This document shows positions 55,239 through 64,000 of a stretch of 64,000 nucleotides of DNA, one piece after another; within the stretch, counting starts at the first letter, position 1, and every line of letters starts with the position of its first letter. This DNA is from Sepiola atlantica (Eukaryota; Mollusca; Cephalopoda; Sepiida; Sepiolidae), in contig OY744517.1 of the NCBI GenBank assembly GCA_963556195.1, positions 85,878,714 through 85,942,713 of the forward strand, in the 5' to 3' direction. Position numbers and translations under genes: made by a program. Below the pieces are notes generated by a model. That model made no database searches. It was given only the letters and a program-made list of their open reading frames with translations, and was not told where the DNA came from.

Positions 55239-57177
55239 TAAATCAAATCAAACAATCCAATCCTTTCCAAATGAATTCGAACAGATTTGTAGCACAGAAA
55301 CGTTTGTGTCTTTCCCACATTCACCATTAGAATTCAATTTTTCCTGACATTCTATTTGCAACTTTATTTGTTTGCCCATTTTTTCATGCTTTTTCATTTA
55401 TGATTGAAATATCACTTCCGGTATAAACTTTTTTATTGTTAATTTTTACATACACAAATTTACGTTTCTGCAAATCAAGACTCGATAAAACTATATTTAT
55501 TTTAATTCTTTTGTTCCTTTTTTTAAAACACATTTCCATTAGATTCTACAGTCGGTACTTTTATGTTTTACATTTTTGCAGAAGAAAACAACTTTTATCA
55601 TGAAAAAAAGTTCACTTTTAAAATGAAGGTACCACAATGAAAACAGGATTTGGTTTCGGAAATCTTTTTCAATATTCTGCTGTTGTATTTTAGAACGAAC
55701 AGCATGTACGTGTAAAAATTACATTTTTTTTCAATTCGTGTTTTAAAATTCCTGTGTTAGAGTGTTTTAAATGTACAATTCTGTGACTTTCTGAAGCGTT
55801 AAATCAAGTTCCTGTTCTAAGTTAATCAGTATTCATGAACGAATGTCCTTATCTGCGTTAGAAGGAAGTTCTTGAACAAAAATACGACATTTAGGCATGA
55901 ATTTAGCTTTTGTACAAAATACGTTTATAATTTTGATTTACATTTTCAGCAGGGGTGACAAAATCCTTGTTTTCTCATTTTCCAAGTTTGATACATTTGT
56001 AGCGGGAAAAAATACCGGACAAAATATTTACTGTTTCTTCAAATGAAATTTCACCCATTTATCTAAGAAATACGAAATGCCCATATTTATTATTTTCGTT
56101 TTCTACAAAAGTGTAGGAAAAATCAAATTCTGAGTGAATACCTTGAAAGGGGCCGAGGCAGCAGTCGGGGGTTGGTTGCAAAAAGGAATTACTCCCTTAG
56201 CGACCCAACCAATAGGTCTGGTAACAATATGTAATTGGGCAGGGAACGGATTTCTCTGCAGGAGCAACGATCCAGCGTCTGGTCTATAGTGAGTCGAATA
56301 ATGTAATAATTCTAGTCACCACCAAGCTTTAGAACACAATAACACACTAACACTCATGTGAGAGGTAGAACCTCAGTTTATAGGCTAGTAACAACCTGCC
56401 ACCCCCATTCTTAACATACATAAATATCATCTCTTTATCTCTGCTCATGTTGGTCTTATCTCCACCCCACCTGAAGGCCGGCACCCGCAATCAGTATGTA
56501 TCAACTTCTTTTTTTTCCACAAAAGTAATCTTACTTTATTTGCCGTTCGTCCAATTTACACATTCCTGTTTATACATGTCGGGGCATATCTTCTAAATCA
56601 TATCTGGAAAAGTGATATCACTAACAAAGTAGACGGTTGGGTTAAGATACACTCTTGTAACTTTTGATTTTCCACCAAAACCTTCGTTATTTCTAATAAT
56701 TCATCCATTTGAAACATTTTTTCACAAAAACATTTTTTCTTTAATCTTCACTTGGTTCGTACAAAAGCCAGCTTGCAAGGAAAACAAAGCTCAAGATGTT
56801 TTTTTTCTTCAAAAATAACAGCATCAATCTTCGGTTAGATATTTTCGGAAAAATCAACAAAATCTTACTTTGAAGAAAACATCCAAAGTAAACTCCTTGA
56901 AGCTAAGAAATATTTTTTTGTTTGTTCTGCTCTAAAAAAAAAGAATCACGATGACCATTCTTTAGAAAAAAACTAACAGTTTTTTTTTACAATGTTGAGT
57001 CAGCGTTTCGAATTCTTTGTTGCGACTTGCTATGTTTAACTGAGGCTGATTATTAAAATGATAACTCAACGACGACTTACAGATATCAAAAAGTGTCATT
57101 AATAAGAATATAGGAATATATTAAGATGAAATATTAGTATCAGTTGTCTGAGTGCTGGTAAACTACTGCAGGAAAAT
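55239..57177. other. AT-rich; one GC-richer block at 56140-56480
   Basis: The block (ggggccgaggcagcagtcgg, gatccagcgtctggtctata, ctgaaggccggcacccgcaa) resembles the less AT-rich LTR-like pieces elsewhere but has no identified partner. The rest is unrecognised. Confidence 0.35.
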
Positions 57178-57190
57178 GTGGTACAAGGCA

Positions 57191-57940
57191 CTCTGGCTCT
57201 ACAAAAATAGCCTGAGCAGAGATTGGCAATAAACCAACACTTCTGGCTCTACAAAAATAGCCTGAGCAGAGATTGGCAATAAACCAACACTTCTGGCTCT
57301 ACAAAAATAGCAGGAGTAGAGATTGGCAATAAACCAACCCTTCTGGCTCTACAAAAATAGCCTGAGCAGAGATTGGCAATAAATCAACCCTTCTGGCTCT
57401 ACAAAAATAGCCTGAGCAGAGATTGGCAATAAACAAACCCTTCTGGCTCTACAAAAATAGCCTGAGCAGAGATTGGCAATAAATCAACCCTTCTGGCTCT
57501 ACAAAAATAGCCTGAGCAGAGATTGGCAATAAACCAACCCTTCTGGCTCTACAAAAATAGCCTGAGCAGAGATTGGCAATAAACCAACACTTCTGGCTCT
57601 ACAAAAATAGCAGGAGTAGAGATTGGCAATAAACCAACCCTTCTGGCTCTACAAAAATAGCCTGAGCAGAGATTGGCAATAAATCAACCCTTCTGGCTCT
57701 ACAAAAATAGCCTGAGCAGAGATTGGCAATAAACCAACCCTTTTGGCTCTACAAAAATAGCCTGAGCAGAGATTGGCAATAAACCAACCCTTCTGGCTCT
57801 ACAAAAATAGCCTGAGCAGAGATTGGCAATAAACCAACACTTCTGGCTCTACAAAAATAGCCTGAGCAGAGATTGGCAATAAACCAACCCTTCTGGCTCT
57901 ACAAAAATAGCCTGAGCAGAGATTGGCAATAAACCGACCC
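57191..57940. repeat. 50-bp tandem array, 15 copies
   Basis: The unit is ttctggctctacaaaaatag, cctgagcagagattggcaat, aaaccaaccc. Units start every 50 bp from 57191 to 57891. Variant caggagtag occurs at the units beginning 57291 and 57591, 300 bp apart, so a block of six units was duplicated. Confidence 0.97.
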
Positions 57941-57984
57941 TTCTGAAATACTGATAAAGTAAAACCACAGAGGTTGCACCTCTT

Positions 57985-58668
57985 ATGAGTGAACAAGAAA
58001 ACTCCTTGGCCTAACTTTCACAGATAACATGAATTGGAATAAATACATTGAAGACATTGCCATGGCTGCTGCAAAGAAGGTAGGCTCCTTCTACCGTGCT
58101 AGTAAACTCTTCACACCTGACATTATCCTATATCTCTACAAAGCCACCATCTGCCCATGCATGGAGTATTGTTACCACATCTAGGCTGTGGCATCATCCA
58201 CTAGTCTCCCCCTCTTGGACAGGGCCCAAAAAAAGAGTCGTCAACTTAATAGGTCCCTCACTATCCACCAAGCACCAGTCCCTGTCCCATCGCAGAAATG
58301 TTGCTTCTTTGTGTCTGTTTTACAAGTACTTCAATGGATTGTGCTCTGATGAATTTGCTGCTCTGGTGCCCCCACGACGTAAATTCACTAGACCAACTCG
58401 ACAATCTGCCAAATCGCATCCATTCACTGTGGATGTCCCCAGATGCCGAAGAGCTTTCTACTCCAAAAGCTTCTTTCATCGTGCTGCTGGACTCTGGGAA
58501 TCCCTCCCTGCTCCCTGTTTTCCTGACGGTACTGACATGTAGAAATTTAAAACTAATGTAAACAGACATCTCACTGCACAGCTCCAAATTTAGGTTAACC
58601 CACCCCAAAACTTTTTCCCTTTTTCTCAGTAGCCCCTGCCTTGTTTGGGGTGAACTATGTTAAAAAAA
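57985..58668 (+). pseudogene. 5'-truncated LINE ORF2 C-terminus and 3' UTR, copy B
   Basis: The same lineage as 5.1 kb and the best preserved of the three. Blocks include MAAAKKVGSFYRASKLFTPD, KRVVNLIGPSLSTKHQSLSH, RRNVASLCLFYKYFNGLCSD, RKFTRPTRQSAKSHPFTVDV, and FFHRAAGLWESLPAPCFPDG then TDM and a stop, where sister copies read on with KFKTN. The 3' end CCTTGTTTGGGGTGAACTAT runs into poly-A. A one-base frameshift lies near 58225. It abuts the 50-bp satellite on its 5' side. Confidence 0.88.
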
Positions 58669-59098
58669 AAAAATTTAAAAAGACCATACCTCAGTCTGAC
58701 CAAAGAAGGCCTATTCACCGGCGAGACAGTCTTTCCTTGCCTGAATTATGCTAAGGATGTATCCTCGGCTGTTATGAACACAGCTGGCAGATCAGACATA
58801 ATGAATACTGATATCCGACCCTTTCAGAGTAATACTATAAATCATTATTTACACTGTGAAATTGTTCATTATAAGAAGAGTGTTAGTCTTTCTCTACAAC
58901 ATATTTTCAAGTATCTTTCAATATTATTATTTCATCTTTGGAACTTGCTATCAAATTTCGCAATATCACATCTAAGTGAAATGCAGACATGGAAAGTCTA
59001 AAGCAGTTGAAGCTTTTTTATTTGACGTTTTATTATTACTTTTGTAGATATAAAAAAAAAGATACTGATGCACTAAAATGTTATCTGCTCAGTTTCAG

Positions 59099-59157
59099 AG
59101 GCATCAGAGAAGAGGAATGCAGATGAAATCCGAGCCATTTTTGATACCATCCGGATG
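59099..59157 (+). other. Candidate 59-nt exon
   Basis: A branch-like cactaaaa and pyrimidines in ttatctgctcagtttcag precede an open segment that completes a codon and reads ASEKRNADEIRAIFDTIRM. The donor atg|gtatgc follows. Charged, helix-like composition looks coding. It is isolated from other exons, so low confidence. Confidence 0.28.
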
Positions 59158-59271
59158 GTATGCTTGCTTACTAATCTTTTAGACTATAAATAAAATCGTA
59201 ATTATGCAGGAACACAAATCAATATTTGGAAACATTAATTTTCTCAAACACAACGTAATAATGATTTGGTA

Positions 59272-59560
59272 GTTTGGTAGTTTTGTTTTACGGTATATCA
59301 ACCCTTTTTGGGTTATTTAATGCCGAATCTGGTCTTGTTTTCTTCTCTTTCTTGTTTCTTTCCCCTTTTAATATCTGTTTCTATTTAACCCATAGTTGGG
59401 ACCCTAACAGGTACTACCACTCCGGGTCAGGGTGGACCTGGGAGCAATGGTAATTAAGAGGAGGCTCCACATTCCCCAAAGTCCGTAAGCCGGATCTCAC
59501 CATCGGATGTAGTTTAAGGTCATATCCAGGACCGGGAGTAGGGTAGGAAAAATAAAAATA
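59272..59560. repeat. Dispersed repeat (partner at 43.12 kb), GC-richer 3' part
   Basis: The first 65 bp match 43117-43182. The continuation (actccgggtcagggtggacc, ccgtaagccggatctcacca, tccaggaccgggagtagg) has no partner in the window. Confidence 0.5.
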
Positions 59561-60139
59561 AAAAAGGGGAGGGAGAAAGGGAGAGGGGCTGTTGTTTTTG
59601 TTTTTGGTTTTGTAGAACATAATTAAGTTTTACAAACAAAAAAAAAAAAACAAAAAAAAACGTCAATGTAGGTGAATTTCGTTTCAGGGAGCCACAGGGC
59701 AGCCTGATCTGGTATCACCAGACGTAATAATGAATTTTCCTAGGAGTAAAAACAGTTTTTAATGTAATGAAAAAATTTATAATTAAAATAAAAGTGAGAG
59801 TATACGACTTTAAATAAATTCAAGGAAAGTTGTTTCAATCCGCAACCAATCACTGATCATGAAAACAAATTTTCCAAAAGCTTCTTTTACTAAAACCGAA
59901 CTCTATCGTTTCTTAAAGAGTAAACTGGCAAAAATCATTAGGTTTTCAAAAATATTATGATTATGATGTTGTAACCTCCTTGTTTCTATCTCACGCCTGC
60001 TGCTATCATTTATATGAGAAGTTTATATTATACTGGCAGGACGACACAACGTTTCTCTGGATTGAATGACGATCACTACTATGTACTTTTTCACTATGCT
60101 CATAACACCATATTACTTTCTTTGTTTTTACTACCCCCT

Positions 60140-60560
60140 CCTCCCGTTTCGCCCCTTGATATAGTCAGAAGAAATTGAAATGTTGGAAAACTCTCTAAAT
60201 TAGTGTCTTATACAGATTGTTTAAATTTCATTAAAATCGGATATACTTATTTAAAGTTTTGAGGGGATAATTCCCATAGAATTTTATACATATGATATAA
60301 ATTTAATAAAAATATGGAAATATTTGCAGTTTTAAATGAGGTTCGGCCCAAATAGCTCCCTTAAATCAAGAGGGCACTTAGAGAGTCGGGTCCACTTCCA
60401 TTGCCTTCTCTAGAAAATGTTATACATATGATTTAAATGTCATAAACACAGGATATATTATAAGTTTTAAGGGGGTTATGCCCTCATAGTCTTTATTAGA
60501 GGTGGACTTAGAGATTCAGGAATACTTCCATTGTCTTCCTTGGTAAATTTTACATGAAAA
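60140..60560. repeat. Degenerate 120-140 bp repeats of retroelement-UTR type
   Basis: The module ttatacatatgat-taaat, ggatatattataagttt, gggggttatgccctcatag, agaggtggacttagagattc, acttccattgtcttcc recurs about three times with heavy divergence. Confidence 0.55.
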
Positions 60561-60639
60561 TACACTTTTAGATTTTATGTAGATTCTCTACATTTTCTTT
60601 TTATATGAAACACACAAACACAACACACACACATACACA

Positions 60640-60996
60640 GAGACATTGAGTTGCCTCTACGAAATACTTTTTCTTCTCCATCTAAACCTTCTTTTCATTG
60701 GACACCTTATCACCGGACAATTACCATCTGGACAAACCCCATATCTTTTACACAAACTTTTTTTCACTCTCCATTTCTTAATAATATTTTTTCAAATGTT
60801 GAATTTTGGCTTTTCCACTGCCAACTTATCTTTCTGTATAATTCCTCTGATGATAAGATTTCGATCTTTGAAAAGCCTTGGCTTAAGGAAAGAATAATAA
60901 ACAACATTTTATTACAGAATATACCTTGCATTGAACAATCGAAGCTTGAAATAAATCTGGACATTCATACATGTTTGTCACTCTTCTTTCTTCTAT

Positions 60997-61000
<4 letters not shown>
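60640..61000 (+). repeat. Hammerhead-bearing repeat, third copy
   Basis: Collinear with both arms of the 31.8-32.5 kb palindrome: caccttatcaccggacaatt, caaatgttgaattttggctt, hammerhead core, tgcattgaacaatcgaagct, cactcttctttcttctatct and TA tail. Frames across it (SDDKISIFEKPWLKERIINN) stay open by chance. Confidence 0.88.
60842..60890 (+). ncRNA. Hammerhead ribozyme candidate, copy at 60.8 kb
   Basis: TTCCT (60842-60846) pairs with AGGAA (60886-60890). CTGATGA is at 60847-60853, stem II AAGAT-TTCG-ATCTT, GAAA at 60870-60873, stem III AAGCC-TT-GGCTT, and A at 60885 as the cleavage residue. Core residues are complete; the base of stem II is a U-U mismatch. Confidence 0.55.
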
Positions 61001-61081
<81 letters not shown>

Positions 61082-61104
61082 GCCTTAAATTTGTGGCATC
61101 ATGT

Positions 61105-61192
<88 letters not shown>
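61000..61192. repeat. Two (TA)n tracts
   Basis: TA runs at 61000-61078 (with AAATA interruptions) and 61107-61192. Confidence 0.97.
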
Positions 61193-61196
<4 letters not shown>

Positions 61197-61294
61197 TGTA
61201 GGGGCTGTATGTTTTTTTGTTCATTCACAATCTCTTTGTAGAGTTTTGGAAATAGAATTCGATAAACCATATATATTCTGAAACTGCATTACCC

Positions 61295-61920
61295 TAAGTA
61301 CTTGGATAAGGCTGCAGTAAAGAAGGTAGACCCCATCTACCGTGCTAGTAAACTCCTCACACTTGACATTATCCTATATCTCTACAAAGTCACCATCCGC
61401 CCACGCATGGAGTATTGTTGCCACATCTGAGCTGGTGCATCATCCACTAGTCTCTCCCTCCTAAACAAGGTCCAAAAAAGAGTCGCCAACTGAATAGGTC
61501 TCTCACTGTCAACCAAGCTCCAGCCCCTGCCCCATCACCGCAATGTAGCATCCTTGTGCTAGTTTTACAAATACTTCAATGGATTATGCTACTCTGGTGC
61601 CCGGTCAACATAAATTCACTAGACAAACTCGACAATCAGCTAAATCCCATCCATTCACTTTAGAGGTCCCCAAATGCCGGAGAGCCTTCTATTTCAATAG
61701 CTTCTTTTCTTCGTGCTACTGGCCTCTGGAATTCTCTCCCTGCTCCCTGTTTCCCCGGCAGTACCGACATGCAGAAGTTTAAAACTAATATAAACAGACA
61801 TTTCGCTACACTGCTCCCAACTTGGTGTGTCACCCAAAACCCACACCCAAATTCTCAGTAACCCTTTACATCTACAGTGGCGGCCTGCCTTGTTTGGGGT
61901 GAAATATGTTAAAAAAAAGG
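61295..61920 (+). pseudogene. 5'-truncated LINE ORF2 C-terminus and 3' UTR, copy C
   Basis: Starts at DKAAVKKVDPIYRASKLLTL-like sequence. It continues with CMEYCC-equivalent gagtattgttgccacatctg, then HKFTRQTRQSAKSHPFTLEV and PKCRRAFYFNSFF. It carries a roughly 15-bp deletion relative to copy B near 61590 and several stops. The 3' end is CTTGTTTGGGGTGAAATATG plus poly-A. Confidence 0.87.
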
Positions 61921-62399
61921 AAGCATATTTCATTTTCATCAAAGGTAGTTTTGGGGTGTCTATGTTTATGCTTGATGTCTATAATAAGGAAATATGTTCC
62001 GTTTACTTTATTTATAACTTGAAACAATTAAAAAAAGAAAGAATGACATATTAATAAGAGGTTCAGGACTTGGAGCATGATTCCCGAGAAATACCAGGTG
62101 TGCCTCAAAGAGATTAAAGACTATTAATTTACTGGAATTCATTTCAATTAGTGTTGCTTTACTTCCCTCCCTACCCTTCCTGTAAATGTTGCATAGCCCT
62201 TAAATAATTCATACCTTCGTTTCTTCTCGTTTTGCTCTGTCGTCTAGTGGTTGAGTTCTTTCTTCGCCTCTGTAGTGGCCATCTCCGTGAGTTGTCTGTA
62301 ACAAAAGACCTTTCTCACTTCATAAGACAACAATGTTTTCATTTTAATTACTTTTTATTCGGCGTCAGTTTCTATTGCCCGTGGAGATGTTTTGCTATC

Positions 62400-62406
<7 letters not shown>
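61921..62406. other. Nothing recognised
   Basis: No supported feature. Confidence 0.4.

Positions 62407-62440
<34 letters not shown>
62403..62440. repeat. (GA)19 microsatellite
   Basis: GA run. Confidence 0.97.
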
Positions 62441-62444
<4 letters not shown>

Positions 62445-62569
62445 CGAATATCGTGGTTAATTCTTAGCTAGCTTATTGTCTAATAAGTCCTTTGTTATTT
62501 GAGGAGACAGGGGGGAGAAGGACATATTGTACACCAGTATTCTTTCTTAGGGAAAAACATTTCCCGTTC

Positions 62570-62895
62570 TGACTTGGCTACATCTTAATTCCTTCGTCCG
62601 ACTTCTGCACCTCCTAAGTCCGAACTAGTTTAAAAACTCCAATTTTCTCACATATCAAAACTGTGACGTAATATCACGTGATCACCACACAGGTGAAGGA
62701 TGACCTTTTGAACTAGGGTCATCCATTGTCTCGTCACTTGTCACGTTTCGATTCCCGGAAACAGCATCGCACTCTATGCACTCAGCGGCATGCACTAAAT
62801 CGCACAAGCCAAACCTACGGCCCCACACCCGTTCTCCACCACATACGTCCATTATCATATAACATTCTCATAAAGGTTTTCATAATCCCACAAGC
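62570..62895 (+). repeat. LTR-like repeat, related to 40.9-41.18 kb
   Basis: Collinear diverged blocks: aagtccgaactag, ctgtgacgtaatatcacgtg, acacaggtgaaggatgacct, gccaaacctacggccccac, tccattatcatataacattc. A CRE/E-box-like TGACGTAA and CACGTG pair lies in the middle. Confidence 0.5.
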
Positions 62896-63060
62896 TCCGT
62901 CCATCATTATATAACATAAATGCTGAACACGTTCTTCGGTCACATCTCAAAAACTGAATAAAATAAAATGTAAAAAAATAGAAATAAAATATGTAATATA
63001 GTGTTATGGGCTGGGCACAAATTGACATAGGATTTCTCATTCGGGTCGTCCTGTTATATA

Positions 63061-63541
63061 GAGGGTGAGTCAGAAGTAACGGGGCAGTCAACACGTTTTT
63101 AATTCAAATAATAAGATTTATTGATCTTTAGATAATAGAATATAAAATGACCATGCGCAATAGGCTTCATGACCACTCTGCACACAAATGGTTCTATAGA
63201 TCTTTCTCTCCTGATCTTACACCTCTGGACTTTTGTCTTTGAGGTGTGCGGAAAAGTCGAAGAATATCCAGCAACTCACCAGAAGGATTATGAATTCTTT
63301 CACAGAAAGCAGTGCCGACTTGTGTGCCACTCTGTCCTTCATAGAATTTCTAAATGCATCGAAGAATGTGGACAGCACTTCGAGTACTTAATCTAATCGT
63401 TCTTCAAAAACCTTTTACCGTTTCATCATTTAATTTGTTTTATGTACATGTGAATTTAATAATGTATTACCTAAATATCAATAAATTTTATTATTTCAAC
63501 TAAAAATGTTTTGATTGCCCGGTAATTTTAGACTCATCCTG
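63061..63541 (+). mobile_element. mariner-like transposon relic with transposase C-terminus
   Basis: The left end gagggtgagtcagaagtaac, then ggggcagtcaac, mirrors the right end gattgcccggtaattttaga plus ctcatcctg. TA lies on both sides (63059-63060 and 63542-63543). At about 63207-63375 the plus strand encodes SPDLTPLDFCL, a stop, then a broken C-terminus ending CIEECGQHFEYL. 'DLTPLDFFLWG' followed by 'C---GGHFEHL' marks the end of mariner-family transposases with the last catalytic acidic residue. The N-terminal two thirds are missing. Confidence 0.8.
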
Positions 63542-64000
63542 TACATCACAAAACTAAATCATATAAATCGAAATAATCCAACTCACGTCAAATTAAAAGC
63601 TAATTAAGTTTATACTTTGAAACAAAGCTTAAAAAGCATTCTTATTATATCATTGTATCTTGTTATGTTCCTTTTAATTAAATCCATACAACTTTAATAT
63701 ATCTGTACGTGCATGTGTATGTGCATGCATGTTTGGATATGTGCCTTTTACTGTTACATTGTGGGGGCTTCTATTATGTGTTGATTTTATCTCTAAGAAC
63801 ATTTAACTGCTTCTTTCTGGAAGTTTCCAACATCTTTGTTGCCTACTTTTGTTGATTAAATTACATTTTAAATAAGTATTGCTTTTATTTGAATTTATAT
63901 ACAGATACGTTCATTATGCAAAAGAAAAACACACACAGAGAATCAGCCCACCCATCATCTATCCATACAAATAAGCGAAATATGACTAGCAGTCATCTTT
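63542..64000. other. AT-rich, nothing recognised
   Basis: No supported feature up to the window end. Confidence 0.5.

Noticed and set aside
58096..58542. Intact 148-residue gene at 58.1-58.5 kb
   Set aside because: It is the C-terminal part of a LINE reverse transcriptase in a shifted frame, not an independent gene.

Overview
This is AT-rich, repeat-dominated, intron- or intergene-like DNA from a metazoan. I infer a lophotrochozoan, most likely a mollusc and plausibly a cephalopod. The basis is overall texture: at least 15 long (TA)n tracts, many fresh minisatellites, Jockey/CR1/RTE-type LINE fragments, Tc1/mariner and Helitron relics, and hammerhead-ribozyme repeats. The species call rests on texture only. 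No prokaryotic operon and no complete host protein gene is visible. Most long open frames are by-products of tandem repeats; the 500-codon frames at 16.3-18.7 kb are a 29-bp minisatellite that is open in all three frames.

Layout. 0-13 kb: AT-rich sequence with a degenerate tRNA-like plus hammerhead element (3.5 kb), a palindrome (4.1 kb), a LINE 3' end (5.1-5.7 kb), a 52-bp tandem array (7.2-7.5 kb), and a 44-bp array split by a solo-LTR-like insert (11.8-12.8 kb). 13-16 kb: an antisense LINE reverse transcriptase broken by a Tc1 remnant. 16.3-18.7 kb: the 12+17 bp dimeric minisatellite. 19.7-21.8 kb: a promoter/LTR-like block, a candidate 33-nt exon, a short Helitron, and a tRNA-Arg-like plus hammerhead-like element. 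22-27 kb: a U2-snRNA-type SINE, an 84-bp higher-order repeat, a second U2 SINE and a 5S-rRNA-derived SINE. 28-35 kb: several fold-back elements, a 17-copy 29-bp array, a mariner MITE, hammerhead ribozyme candidates including a giant palindrome, and a microsatellite-tipped inverted repeat. 38-50 kb: more U2-type SINEs, LINE fragments of at least three kinds, a long-TIR element and a Ty3/Gypsy pol relic. 50-64 kb: degenerate repeats, a second 5S SINE, an unidentified open frame, a 15-copy 50-bp array, two more LINE 3' ends, a third copy of the hammerhead repeat and a mariner relic.

The most interesting content is the family of repeats carrying hammerhead self-cleaving ribozyme folds, the SINE family whose 5' head derives from U2 snRNA (three copies with 17-18 bp target-site duplications), the 5S-headed SINEs, and an in-frame nine-residue repeat expansion inside a Gypsy reverse transcriptase. 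Host coding evidence is limited to a few possible small exons with splice-like borders, on both strands, all low confidence.
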